DNA from: Sediminicoccus rosea
Lineage (GTDB): Bacteria; Pseudomonadota; Alphaproteobacteria; Acetobacterales; Acetobacteraceae
Direction: 5' to 3'
Assembly: GCF_033547095.1 (NCBI RefSeq)
Contig: NZ_CP137852.1
Location: forward strand, 1-64,000
Length of the DNA: 64,000 bases
Each line of letters starts with the position of its first letter. Positions within the stretch are counted from its first letter, which is position 1. Shown here piece after piece: positions 27,143-35,869 of the stretch. The notes below the pieces were generated by a model. The model made no database searches. It was not told the origin of the DNA and saw only the letters and a program-made list of their open reading frames with translations. The translations under genes and the position numbers were made by a program.

Positions 27143-28564
27143 TCAGAACTGGAAGTAGAGGAAGGGAACGGCGGCGCGGCTGTAGAGCAGGATCATCCCC
27201 AGGATGAACCCCGCCGTCGGCGCCCAGAACCAGCACAGGCGCCAGAAGCCGCCCATCGCCTCCACCGGCCGCTGCCAGGGCAGGCGCGTGCCGAACAGGG
27301 GCAGGTAGACCAGCACGATGCCGATCAGCACGCACCACCACTGGTCGGGCGTGACCTGCCATGCCAGCGCATCGGAGAGACCCACGCTGGAGGGCCAGAA
27401 CATGGCGCCGTACATGGCGAAGGCGCTGGTCACGTCATGCGCGCGGAAGGCGACCCAGCCGAGGATGACGGCCAGCATCAGCAGCGCATTGCCCAGGATG
27501 AAGGGCATCGGCCCATTCCCCGCCGCCCGCCAGTAGCGGTGCAGCGCGAGCAGCCCGCCATGCCAGAAGCCCCAGATGATGAAGGTCCAGTTGGCGCCAT
27601 GCCAGAAGCCGCCGATCACCATGGTGAGCAGCAGGTTCACATAGGTGCGCACCGGGCCTTTCCGGTTGCCGCCCAGCGAGATGTAGAGGTAGTCGCGCAG
27701 GAAGCGGCTCAGCGTCATGTGCCAGCGCTGCCAGAATTCCTGGATATTGCCCGCGAGATAGGGGTTGTTGAAGTTCTCCGGGAATCGGAAGGCGCACATC
27801 TGCGCGAGGCCGATCGCCATGGCCGAATAGCCGGCGAAGTCGAAGAACAACTGCAGCGTGTAGCCGACCGCCCCCGCCCAGGCATCAGCCATGGAGGGGT
27901 TGGGCAGCGCATAGACCACGTCCACCATCGGCGCGATCGTGTCGGCGATCAGCACCTTCATGCAGAAGCCGATCATGAAGCGCCGGGCGCCCAGGCCGAA
28001 CTTCTCCCAAGTGTGGACGCGGTACTTCAGGTCATGCTCGATCTCGGCGTAGCGCACGATCGGGCCGGCGATGAGCTGGCTGAAGATGGCCTTGTAGGCC
28101 GCATAGGCCACGAAATTGCGGCTGACCGGCACGTCCTTGCGCCAGACGTCGATCAGGTAGCTGACTGATTGCAGCACATAGAAGCTGAGGCCGATGGGCA
28201 GGATGATCTCATGCCAGGGGGTGGGGGCGAAGCCCATCGCCGTCACCACCTGGTTGAAGCTCTGCACGCCGAAATTCGCGTATTTGAAATAGGCGAGCAC
28301 GCCGAGATTGCCGATCAGGCCCGCCATCATCCAGCGGAAGCGGGAATCGGAGCCTTCCTCGGCGGCGTTCACGCGCAGCGCGATGAAGAAGGTGTAGAGC
28401 GTCACCCCCCCGAGCAGCGCGAGGAAATCCACCCGCCACCAGGCATAGAAGGCCCAGGAGAGCAGCAGGATCGTCCAGTTCCTGAACCGGGCCGGCGTGA
28501 GGAAGTAGAGGACAAAGAACAGCGGCAGGAAGAGGAAGAGGAACTCGAAGGAAGCGAAGATCAT
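27143..28564 (-). CDS. MBOAT O-acyltransferase, AlgI-like
   Basis: A 473-residue multi-pass membrane acyltransferase of the MBOAT/AlgI/WssH family. Family motifs are WQRWHMTLSRFLRDYLYISL, then GGNRKGPVRTYVN, and VIGGFWHGANWTFIIWGFWH, which holds the presumed catalytic His near residue 320. Such proteins carry an acetyl group across the inner membrane for attachment to a secreted polysaccharide. It is transcribed with the algJ-like gene and is divergent from bcsD; a cluster of inverted repeats lies in between. Confidence 0.93.
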   Translation of the reverse strand: MIFASFEFLFLFLPLFFVLYFLTPARFRNWTILLLSWAFYAWWRVDFLALLGGVTLYTFFIALRVNAAEEGSDSRFRWMMAGLIGNLGVLAYFKYANFGVQSFNQVVTAMGFAPTPWHEIILPIGLSFYVLQSVSYLIDVWRKDVPVSRNFVAYAAYKAIFSQLIAGPIVRYAEIEHDLKYRVHTWEKFGLGARRFMIGFCMKVLIADTIAPMVDVVYALPNPSMADAWAGAVGYTLQLFFDFAGYSAMAIGLAQMCAFRFPENFNNPYLAGNIQEFWQRWHMTLSRFLRDYLYISLGGNRKGPVRTYVNLLLTMVIGGFWHGANWTFIIWGFWHGGLLALHRYWRAAGNGPMPFILGNALLMLAVILGWVAFRAHDVTSAFAMYGAMFWPSSVGLSDALAWQVTPDQWWCVLIGIVLVYLPLFGTRLPWQRPVEAMGGFWRLCWFWAPTAGFILGMILLYSRAAVPFLYFQF

Positions 28565-28665
28565 GCGCTCACGCCTTTCGGGATGCGCGGATTCCGGGCC
28601 TGGGCCGGCCGGGCGAGGCGGCAGGACGGCGCACGGCCCATATCACTTCCCCCGATCTGTCCAAA

Positions 28666-28710
28666 AATGGTGATTCCGCTTACCATTGCGCGAATTGGTT
28701 GCGCAATGGT
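28666..28710. promoter_or_regulatory. Operator-like cluster of AATGGT half-sites between algI-like gene and bcsD
   Basis: A perfect 10-bp inverted repeat, ACCATTGCGC (28682-28691) and GCGCAATGGT (28701-28710), has a 9-nt spacer. A third half-site AATGGT lies at 28666-28671 and pairs with ACCATT at 28682. This sits inside the 248-bp divergent promoter region, about 100 nt from each start codon, and is AT-richer than the coding DNA. A regulator binding here could control both genes. Confidence 0.5.
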
Positions 28711-28812
28711 CAACCCGGGCACAGCTTGCGGTCGTGGTGCAACAGGCCGGATTTCCGGCGGGCCCGGCCTGCGCTATAGGCTGGAGTTGGCTCTTCCTCT
28801 CAAGGCGCGCGC

Positions 28813-29289
28813 GTGCAGGACCAGATCAACGATCCCGATGCCCTGACCTACATCGCCCGGCGCGGCGTGGCGCCGCAATGGCGTCTCTTTCTGCGCGCGA
28901 TGATGGAAACACTGGAAACTCATCTCGACCACGGAGCGCGCGAGGGGCTGCTGCGGATGGTCGGCGCCCGCATGGCGGCGCTGATGCCGCTGCCGGCCTG
29001 CGCGACCCTGGCCGAGCTCGAGGCCCGGATGAACGACACGCTGGCCGCGGCCGATTGGGGCTATGTCCGCCTCAGCTTCGACGCGAACAGCAACAGCGTG
29101 ATGCTGCGCCATGTGGCGGCGCCTCTGGTCGGCACGCATGCGGACCTGACCGGCGCCTGGCTCGGCTCGGTGCTCGAAGGCCTCTATGGCACCTGGTTCA
29201 GCCATCAGCCCGGCGCGGAGCCGGGCATCCAGGTCCGCCGCTGGGGCGGGGATGGCGGGGCCATGTTGCTGCGCTACGCACGGGGATAG
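28813..29289 (+). CDS. bcsD: Cellulose synthase subunit D (BcsD/CesD) homologue
   Basis: A 158-residue soluble protein starting at GTG 28813. It matches the length and conserved pattern of BcsD: MVGARMAALMPLPACATLAE, then a WGYVRLSFD segment, VGTHADLTGAWLGSVLEGLY with GTWFSHQPGAEPG after it. In Komagataeibacter, BcsD forms an octameric ring in the periplasm that arranges cellulose chains into crystalline fibrils. Here it is separate from any bcsABC genes and is divergent from AlgI/AlgJ-type acyltransferase genes. It ends 9 nt from the convergent monooxygenase gene. The BcsD identification comes from remembered family motifs and is fairly firm. Confidence 0.85.
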   Translation: MQDQINDPDALTYIARRGVAPQWRLFLRAMMETLETHLDHGAREGLLRMVGARMAALMPLPACATLAELEARMNDTLAAADWGYVRLSFDANSNSVMLRHVAAPLVGTHADLTGAWLGSVLEGLYGTWFSHQPGAEPGIQVRRWGGDGGAMLLRYARG

Positions 29290-29298
29290 CCCCCGGCG

Positions 29299-30591
29299 TC
29301 AGCCCGGGTTCCGCAGGTTCTCCCGCAGCGTCCTGCCCGCATAGTCGCGGCGGAAGATTCCGCGCCGCTGCAATTCCGGCACGACCATCCGGCCGAATTC
29401 CTCGAAGGTGGCGGGGAAAATGGTGGGCGGCAGGATGAAGCCGTCGCAGGCGCCGGAGGTGAACCAGTCCTCCATGATGTCGGCGATCATGGAAGGCGTG
29501 CCGGCCACCAGGGCGCGCGGCTGGCGCACCGCCTCGGCGAAGGTGATGCCCTTCGCCTTGGCCACCTGCAGCATCCGGTCCCGGTGGCCCTGCACGCCCT
29601 GGTTGGTGTCAGCCGCCGCCATCGCCTCGGGCGTGTCCACCTTGCTGAGATCCGCCACGACGGACCAGGAGCTGGAGGCGATGACCAGCTCCGGATCCAC
29701 CAGCGATTCCAGATGCGCCGCCTTTTCGCGGGCGATGCTCTCCGTCTCGCCCACCACCACGGTCATCGAGGGCAGCACGGCGCATTCATCAGGATTGCGG
29801 CCGATCGCCTCCATCCGCGCGCGGATGTCCGTGCGGTAGGCGAGCGAATCGGCCTTGGTGGCGGGGGTGGCGAAGATCATCTCGGCCCAGCGGGCGGCGA
29901 AGGCGCGGCCGCGCGGCGAGGCGCCGGCCTGCATGATGCCCGGCCGCACCTGCGGGCTGCGCGGAATGGAGAGCGGGCCCCGCGTGCTGATGTATTTCCC
30001 CTGGTAGTTGGCGTAGCGCACCTTGGACGGGTCGGCGAAGACGCCGCGCTCGCGGTCCAGCACGAGCGCGTCTTCCTCCCAGCCATTCCACAGCGCGTCG
30101 CAGGCCTCCATCACCTCATCGGCCATGTCGTAGCGCTCCTCCTTCGGAGGCAGGCCCGGCATGCCACAGTTCTGCGCCTCGAAATCGCGCCCGGTGGTGA
30201 CGACATTCCACGCAGCGCGCCCGTTGCTGATGAGATCGAGCGAGCCGAGATAGCGCGCGATGACATAGGGCGCGATGAAGCTGGTGGAGAGCGTGACGCC
30301 GATGCCCAGATGCTCCGTCGCCCGCGCCATCAGCGGTGCGATCACCATGGGGTCGAGCAGGCTGAGCTGCCCGCCGCGGCCGAGATAATCGTCGTAGCTG
30401 CCCTTGTAGAGATCGGGGATGCCGAGGCCGTCCGCGAAGAAGCAGGCGTCGAAGCGCGCGGCCTCCAGCACGCGGGCGCAATGCTCCCAGCGGCGCGGAT
30501 CGAAGAGGTCATCCAGCGTCGCCGAGGGATGGCGCCAGGTGCTGGGATAGCTCGCATTGGGGCCGGACTTCAGATAGGCCACCAGATGCAT
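29299..30591 (-). CDS. LLM-class flavin-dependent monooxygenase (NtaA/SnaA/DszA family)
   Basis: A 430-residue TIM-barrel monooxygenase that uses reduced FMN. The start MHLVAYLKSGPNASYPSTWR and segments DACFFADGLGIPDLYKGSYD, RYLGSLDLISNGRAAWNVVT and GDLSKVDT-like sequence match the nitrilotriacetate monooxygenase subfamily. The ATG at 30591 lies just after a 24-bp tandem repeat; the frame stays open through the repeat, which would add VTTREGSR repeats, but the conserved domain begins at 30591. It is preceded by a CnbZ-like gene on the same strand. A flavin reductase partner is not adjacent. Confidence 0.9.
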   Translation of the reverse strand: MHLVAYLKSGPNASYPSTWRHPSATLDDLFDPRRWEHCARVLEAARFDACFFADGLGIPDLYKGSYDDYLGRGGQLSLLDPMVIAPLMARATEHLGIGVTLSTSFIAPYVIARYLGSLDLISNGRAAWNVVTTGRDFEAQNCGMPGLPPKEERYDMADEVMEACDALWNGWEEDALVLDRERGVFADPSKVRYANYQGKYISTRGPLSIPRSPQVRPGIMQAGASPRGRAFAARWAEMIFATPATKADSLAYRTDIRARMEAIGRNPDECAVLPSMTVVVGETESIAREKAAHLESLVDPELVIASSSWSVVADLSKVDTPEAMAAADTNQGVQGHRDRMLQVAKAKGITFAEAVRQPRALVAGTPSMIADIMEDWFTSGACDGFILPPTIFPATFEEFGRMVVPELQRRGIFRRDYAGRTLRENLRNPG

Positions 30592-30594
30592 CTT

Positions 30595-30659
30595 GCGCGT
30601 CGTCACGCGACTCCCCTCGCGCGTCGTCACGCGACTCCCCTCGCGCGTCGTCACGCGAC
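30595..30659. repeat. 24-bp tandem repeat, 2.7 copies
   Basis: The unit GCGCGTCGTCACGCGACTCC + CCTC occurs at 30595-30618 and 30619-30642, with 17 nt of a third at 30643-30659. On the minus strand each unit carries GAGGGGAG and a TGA. The repeat starts in the last codons of the CnbZ-like gene and ends 3 nt before the monooxygenase ATG, so it lies in the translation-start region of that gene. Confidence 0.9.
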
Positions 30660-31430
30660 GCACTCCTCGGAAATCGCGCGCAGATCCACCTCGAAGGCCA
30701 GGCCGGTGACGGGTGGATGCGCCGGTACCAGCGTCAGGCCGCCCCAGGCCAGCGGCAGGCGCCCGGTGACGATCTCCAGCACCGGCTCCAGCGGATGGAT
30801 GGTGTAGGCCTGCGCGCCCGTCACGCGATGTTCCTCCACGCCGAGTTCGGCCATGCGGGCACGCAGCTCCGCCATCACATACTCGGCCTTCACGCGCAGG
30901 CCGGCGGGCGAGACATCGGCGCCGCCCACGATGCCTTCCTCGAAGCTCGCGGCGGCGCTGGTCTCAGGCTTGCCGGAGATGAAGAAATCCGTGCCGCCCG
31001 CGCCCTCGGCCTGGCCCGCCCTTGGCACGGTGAAGGTGACGGCGAACAGCGCCACCTCGGCCGGTGGCGCCAGGATGGGCGCGAGGTTGCTGCGCCCGAT
31101 CGGATAGGGCGGGTGCGCCGCGAAGCCATTGGCCCGCAGCGCGGCCAGATAGGTCTCGTTGAAGGCCAGGAATTCCGCGATGGGCAGCGGCAGGGGCGAA
31201 CGCAGCTCGCAAGCGGCCAGCGCCTCGGGCGGGCGGCCCAGCGCGTCGAGGATGGCGCGCGCGGCGGCGAGGCCCCGGGCGAGCGGCAGGGGTTCGCGGA
31301 AGCGCACGCGCCGCAGGGCGAATCCCGGCTCGGCCGCGACGCCGCCGGAGAATTGCCGGCCAGGCACGAAGCGGTAGCCGCCAGGGGCGAAGGGGACGGA
31401 TCGGGGTTGCATTCCGGAAGTCTGGCCCAT
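30651..31430 (-). CDS. CnbZ-like protein (2-amino-5-chloromuconate deaminase family)
   Basis: A 259-residue protein whose pattern (FAPGGYRFVPGRQFSGGVAA, REPLPLARG, ELRSPLPLPIAEFLAFNETY, PIGRSNLAPILAPPAE) agrees with the family annotated after CnbZ, a deaminase related to aminomuconate breakdown. The C-terminus (GVEEHRVTGAQAYTIHPLEP) has the look of a RidA-type trimer-forming module. An alternative start lies at 31412. The gene is followed by the LLM monooxygenase gene, 59 nt away across the tandem repeat. The role here is probably handling a reactive imine/enamine or ring-cleavage intermediate; this is inference. Confidence 0.65.
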   Translation of the reverse strand: MGQTSGMQPRSVPFAPGGYRFVPGRQFSGGVAAEPGFALRRVRFREPLPLARGLAAARAILDALGRPPEALAACELRSPLPLPIAEFLAFNETYLAALRANGFAAHPPYPIGRSNLAPILAPPAEVALFAVTFTVPRAGQAEGAGGTDFFISGKPETSAAASFEEGIVGGADVSPAGLRVKAEYVMAELRARMAELGVEEHRVTGAQAYTIHPLEPVLEIVTGRLPLAWGGLTLVPAHPPVTGLAFEVDLRAISEECVA

Positions 31431-31453
31431 CGGCCCCGCGATGCAAGCCTGGA

Positions 31454-34231
31454 TTACGGCGCGAGAAGCTCGCGCGTCTGCGCCACCGCCTCGGCGAGCG
31501 TGACGCGGCGCGGCGTCACACCCTCCGGCAGGCCGGCCAGCACGCGCGAGGGGCAGGCGCGGTCCAGCAGGACAAACACGCCCTTGTCATCCGCGCGCCG
31601 CACCAGGCGGCCGAAGGCCTGGCGCAGCTTGTGCCGCGCATGCGTGTCGTCATGGCCCTGCGGCGCACCCTCGCTCAGGTGCAGGCGGCGCTCGCGGTGC
31701 AGGATGGTGCGGCGCGGCCAGGGCACGCGGTCGAAGACCAGCAGGCGCAGCGCGCGGCCCGGCACATCCACGCCGTCGCGCATCGCATCCGTGCCGAGCA
31801 GGCAGGAGTTCTCCTCCGCGCGGAAGATGTCCACCAGCGTGGCATTGTCCATCGCGTCCACATGCTGGGAATAGAGCGGGATGCCGCGCGCCTCCAGCGC
31901 GGGCGCGATGCGGTGCGCCACTTCGCGCAGGCGCCGGATGGCGGTGAAGAGGCCGAGCGCGCCACCGCCCGAGGCGAGGAACAATTGCTGCATGGCGCTC
32001 GCCACCGGGCCCGATTGCCGCGCATCCACGTCGGTCACGATGAAGGTGCGCGTATTGGCTGCATAGTCGAAGGGCGATGGCAGCGCGGCGCGGATGGCGG
32101 GCAGCGGCAGATGCACGGCACCGGTGCGCGCCTCGGCCTCGCGCCAGGCGGCCTCGGGGTCGTCGCGCTTCGCGGCGTCGGTCAGGGTGGCGGAGGTGAT
32201 GAGAAGCCCATGCGCCGGTGCGGCCACCACCTGGGCGAAGGGGATGGTCGGGTCCAGCCAGTGGCGGTGCAGGCCGGCATCCACGTCCCGCCCCTCGCGC
32301 CGGTCGAGCTGGAGCCAGTCCACCATCACGGGGCGCGTGCCCGGCTCGGGCTGGGGGGCGGCGAGCTGCCCCAGCATGGCGCGCCAAGCGCCGAGCGGCA
32401 TGAGGGCGCGCCGCTCGATGCCGCGCATGGCCGTCTCCAGCCGGATGCGCTCGCCGACTTCCGGCTCCTCCTCGCCCTCGGGGGTTTCGAGCTTGGCGGC
32501 CAGCGCGTCGCGCAGGCGGGTCAGCGGCTGTTCCAGCGCCTGCAGGGCGGCGGCCAGGGCGGCGCCGGATTCCAGCACCGCCTCGCTCACCGGATGCAGG
32601 TCCACCTCGAGCGTGTAGATGCCGTCATCCTCCACGGCGCGGGCCAGGATCTGCTGGCGGGCGGCGTGCAGGAAGGTCTCGGTCGGATTGCCATCGGCGG
32701 GCAGCGCGCCATCGCCCATGCGGGCATACCAGCCGCCGCCGGGCAGGCAGCGCGCGGCGTGCAGCGCCTCCTCCATCGGGGCCAGCAGTTGCGGGATGTC
32801 GCCCGCCAATTCCTGGATGCGGGCGCGCAGGCCCTTGGCGCGGGAACGGCCACCCTCGGCACCGAGCAGCCAGCGGCGCAGCTCCGCCGCCTCGACGCCC
32901 GTCAGCGCGGAGGAGAAGGCGCTGTCCGCCGCGTCGAAGAGGTGATGCCCTTCATCGAAGACATAGCGCGTGGGCCTGCCATCCTCGCCCCCGCCGAGTG
33001 CCGCCTGCACCATGACCAGCGCATGGTTGGCGACGACGAGCCGCGCGGTGCGGGCGCGGCGGATCGAGTGTTCGACGAAGCATTTCTTGTAGTGCGCGCA
33101 GGCCGAGCGGATGCACTCCCCGCGCCGGTCGGCGAGGCCCATGAGCGCGCCGGGCTGGAACAGCTCGCCGATCCAGCCGGGGAAATCGCCGCCTTGGATG
33201 TCGCCATCACGCGTGGCCCCCGCCCAGCGCGCAACGAGCGCCAGCGGCAGCGCCATCTGGCGCATGGCGGACTGGCCCAGCGCCTCCTCCAGGTTGAGCA
33301 GGCAGAGGTAGTTCTCGCGCCCCTTGCGGACGGTGACGCGCGCCCGCCGCTCCTCCGGATCGGGGAAGAGCTGCATCAGCTCCTGGTCGATCTGGCGCTG
33401 CAGATTGCGGGTGTAGGTGCTGATCCAGACGGGCGCGCCGTTGCGCTCGGCCCAGAGGCTGGAGGGCGCGATGTAGCCCAGCGTCTTGCCGGTGCCCGTG
33501 CCCGCCTCGGCCAGGATCATGTGGGGCGCGCCCTCGGCCTCCCTCGGGGCAAAGGCGCCGGCGGCGGCGGAGGCGAAATCGGCCTGCTGCGGGCGTTGCT
33601 CGGCCCCCGCGCCCAGCATCTCGGCCAGGCGGCGGCGCGAATCGGCGCCGCTGACGGCATGGCTCGCGGGCGGCGGCGGGGCGGCCGTCTCCTCCCATTC
33701 CGGCAGGCGCCGCCAGGTCTTGAAGGCGTTGCGGTCGGGCTTGGCGTCGGGCTGACCCAGCGCGGCCAGCACGCTCGGCACCCAGGGCCATTGCGCGGCG
33801 CCGGCGAGTTGCGCCGCCATGCCCGCGGCCTCCTTCCCCGAGGGGGCGCGCGCTTCGTCGGCCAGCGCGCGCAACAGGCGCGAGGCGATTTCGGGCAGCA
33901 GCGCGGCTGCGGCCTCGTCATCCTCCGGCGGCGGCAGGTCCAGCACCAGGGCGAGGCCGCGCGGCGTCGGCGGGGCGCTGCGGGCGGGGAGCGCGAAGGC
34001 GAAGAGCTCCAGCAGGTCGAAGGCGTCGAGGAAGCGGGGAAGGTCCAGCCGCTTCGCCGTGGAAGGCGCATGGACCAGCAGGGGCGGCGGATATTCGGCC
34101 AGCGCCTCGGCGATGCGCCCGCCGGTTAGCGTCAGCACCTCGCCATCCGGCGTGAGCAGCGTGGCGCGGCCGTGCGCGGCGACAAGGGCCGGCGCGTCGG
34201 GCAGCAGGAGGCGGGGGGAGACGGCGGCCAT
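31454..34231 (-). CDS. DinG/YoaA-type ATP-dependent DNA helicase (XPD-like)
   Basis: A 925-residue superfamily 2 helicase. Walker A is GTGTGKTLGYIAP near residue 245; four cysteines typical of the iron-sulfur domain follow in GECIRSACAHYKKCFVE near 374-384; the DEAH box is DEGHHLFD near 424. The C-terminal helicase domain has GLFTAIRRLREVA, LLGTDAMRDGVDVPGRALRL and QAFGRLVRRADDKGVFVLLD. The N-terminal 220 residues are an extra domain seen in alphaproteobacterial members. It probably unwinds damaged or R-loop DNA. The fourth ligand should be checked by alignment. It is monocistronic; the CnbZ-like gene follows after 23 nt. Confidence 0.92.
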   Translation of the reverse strand: MAAVSPRLLLPDAPALVAAHGRATLLTPDGEVLTLTGGRIAEALAEYPPPLLVHAPSTAKRLDLPRFLDAFDLLELFAFALPARSAPPTPRGLALVLDLPPPEDDEAAAALLPEIASRLLRALADEARAPSGKEAAGMAAQLAGAAQWPWVPSVLAALGQPDAKPDRNAFKTWRRLPEWEETAAPPPPASHAVSGADSRRRLAEMLGAGAEQRPQQADFASAAAGAFAPREAEGAPHMILAEAGTGTGKTLGYIAPSSLWAERNGAPVWISTYTRNLQRQIDQELMQLFPDPEERRARVTVRKGRENYLCLLNLEEALGQSAMRQMALPLALVARWAGATRDGDIQGGDFPGWIGELFQPGALMGLADRRGECIRSACAHYKKCFVEHSIRRARTARLVVANHALVMVQAALGGGEDGRPTRYVFDEGHHLFDAADSAFSSALTGVEAAELRRWLLGAEGGRSRAKGLRARIQELAGDIPQLLAPMEEALHAARCLPGGGWYARMGDGALPADGNPTETFLHAARQQILARAVEDDGIYTLEVDLHPVSEAVLESGAALAAALQALEQPLTRLRDALAAKLETPEGEEEPEVGERIRLETAMRGIERRALMPLGAWRAMLGQLAAPQPEPGTRPVMVDWLQLDRREGRDVDAGLHRHWLDPTIPFAQVVAAPAHGLLITSATLTDAAKRDDPEAAWREAEARTGAVHLPLPAIRAALPSPFDYAANTRTFIVTDVDARQSGPVASAMQQLFLASGGGALGLFTAIRRLREVAHRIAPALEARGIPLYSQHVDAMDNATLVDIFRAEENSCLLGTDAMRDGVDVPGRALRLLVFDRVPWPRRTILHRERRLHLSEGAPQGHDDTHARHKLRQAFGRLVRRADDKGVFVLLDRACPSRVLAGLPEGVTPRRVTLAEAVAQTRELLAP

Positions 34232-34324
34232 GGGCGCCTGCTTATGCGCCAGGGGGCGCGGCGCGCCAACCTCGGCGGCGGCGCGCTTCCGGTCCGGGTG
34301 GCGGGCGTGCTATTTGGACAATGC

Positions 34325-34401
34325 GTCTCCGTAGCTCAGCAGGATAGAGCACCAGATTCCTAATCTGGGGGCCGTGGGTTCGAATCCCGCCGGGGACACC
34401 A
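34325..34401 (+). tRNA. tRNA-Arg(CCT)
   Basis: A 77-nt cloverleaf. Acceptor stem GTCTCCG pairs with CGGGGAC (one T-G), followed by A and an encoded CCA at 34399-34401. The D arm has TAGCTCAGCAGGATAGAGCA, the anticodon arm CCAGA-TTCCTAA-TCTGG gives anticodon CCT, and the T arm contains GGTTCGAATCC. The rest of the 315-bp gap (34232-34546) holds the promoter upstream and nothing recognisable downstream. Confidence 0.96.
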
Positions 34402-34546
34402 GAACACTCATCCATTTCATGCGGCTTTCGGCCCTTCCACCGCAAGGCATGCGTGGGCTTCCATGCGGGGCAGGCGATCCGGTTCGGTATCGATCGTCTT
34501 GCAGCCGCCCGGCCCGTCCACCAAGGCGCGTGTCCGACCAACAACC

Positions 34547-35869
34547 TCAGGTCTCGCGTCTGCTGACCTCGCCGAGCGGCGGCAGGCTCGCCACGCGTCG
34601 CGCATCAGGCGGATGTCGGTCGCTGCCGCCGGCGCCGATTTGAAGCGCTGAAAGCGCTAATGCGGCGACCTTGGCAGGGGGTTGGTCGAACAGGCATTCG
34701 GGCTGCGCCATGCCACGCGGGCAGCGGGCCATCCAGAGTTCGTCGATCCACCAGCAGCCCCCGCAGCGCACCGGATCCACATTGATGTTGCGGGCGTAGC
34801 CGAAGTAGTCGGACGGCGTCGGCCCGAACAGCACCAGGCTGCGGCGACCGTAGCAGGCCGCGAGGTGGACAAGCCCGCCCTCGTTGTCGAGGTGCAGCGA
34901 CGTCGCCCGCAGCAGTCCTGCGACCTCGCGCAAGGTGGTCTGGTCGATCAGGTTCAAGTCGACGCCCGGTATGGGATCGCTCGTCGTCGTGCCGATCTGC
35001 ACGACGACCAGGTCGGGCCGGGCAGCCTTCAGCGCGGCCACGACATCGGCAAAGTGCGGATAGCACTTGGTGGCACGCGGGGCTGTGATGACGAAATTGG
35101 TGTCGAAGCCGTTGTGCACGGTCACGAAGGGCCGGCCTTCAAGCCCGAGGCGCGCCAGCACCGTCTCGTCCGCCGCGATCGGCAGGTGATCCCCCCCATA
35201 CTCCAGCCCGGCGAGTGAATGCAGGAAGTCGTTGCGGTTGCGGTTCGCATACACCGCCTTGCGCGCCAGCCCGTTGTCCAGCAGCGGGTGATGCAGGATG
35301 TAGGGTTCCAGGCCGCCACGGCGTCGCGAACGGCTGATGTGGCTCACGACTTCCATCATGCGCGGCGCCAGACGAAGGCGCGCCCAGCGCACAGCGTCAT
35401 AGACGATGACGAGCGTCTGGTTGAGGCGCAGCCGTATGTCGTAAGCACGACCCGCGAGGCCCTCGAGCGTGTCGGGGTATGCGCGATCGAACCCGGGCAC
35501 TGCGGAAAACACCCATTGCGCCAAGCCGGGCGAGGGCGCGAAGACGTCGAAGGAGAATGGCTCGACCTTGGCGGCGAGGTCACGCATGCACCGCGCGATG
35601 ACAATGAGGTCTCCAAGCCCGCCCGACACGGTGATGACGACCGCAAGCCGCCCTTCGTTGCGGATGGCCTCAAGGCGCCGCGTCTCCTTGGCCAGGCGCC
35701 AGGGCATCAGATACCGCCCTAAGCCCCAGACATGCGTCGCGAAGAACGATACCTTCGCGGCAAGCGATTTGTAGAGATAAAGGGAGGCTGCGCACCTCGA
35801 CCCAGTTTCATAATATACGTCTGCGGTCCGCCGCGCGACGCGCTGTATTCTTGGAATCATCAGCGGCAT
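34547..35869 (-). CDS. Glycosyltransferase, family 9-like (heptosyltransferase fold)
   Basis: A 440-residue putative glycosyltransferase. The N-terminal domain begins near VVITVSGGLGDLIVIARCMR, the usual GT9 start (GDxI). The C-terminal donor domain has HLDNEGGLVHLAACYGRRSL and LFGPTPSDYFGY, matching the GT9 pattern of D/N-SG-xHLA and GPT. A cluster of Cys residues follows (CGGCWWIDELWMARCPRGMAQ). The length is above the usual 350. It lies just past tRNA-Arg on the opposite strand and behind an AT-rich leader, signs of possible acquisition. Its acceptor, perhaps LPS or an exopolysaccharide, is unknown. Confidence 0.75.
   Translation of the reverse strand: MPLMIPRIQRVARRTADVYYETGSRCAASLYLYKSLAAKVSFFATHVWGLGRYLMPWRLAKETRRLEAIRNEGRLAVVITVSGGLGDLIVIARCMRDLAAKVEPFSFDVFAPSPGLAQWVFSAVPGFDRAYPDTLEGLAGRAYDIRLRLNQTLVIVYDAVRWARLRLAPRMMEVVSHISRSRRRGGLEPYILHHPLLDNGLARKAVYANRNRNDFLHSLAGLEYGGDHLPIAADETVLARLGLEGRPFVTVHNGFDTNFVITAPRATKCYPHFADVVAALKAARPDLVVVQIGTTTSDPIPGVDLNLIDQTTLREVAGLLRATSLHLDNEGGLVHLAACYGRRSLVLFGPTPSDYFGYARNINVDPVRCGGCWWIDELWMARCPRGMAQPECLFDQPPAKVAALALSALQIGAGGSDRHPPDARRVASLPPLGEVSRRET

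Noticed and set aside
34242-34544. 100-codon minus-strand frame reading GGIRTHGPQIRNLVLYPAELRR
   Set aside because: It is the antisense translation of tRNA-Arg(CCT), a well-known false ORF; no real gene.
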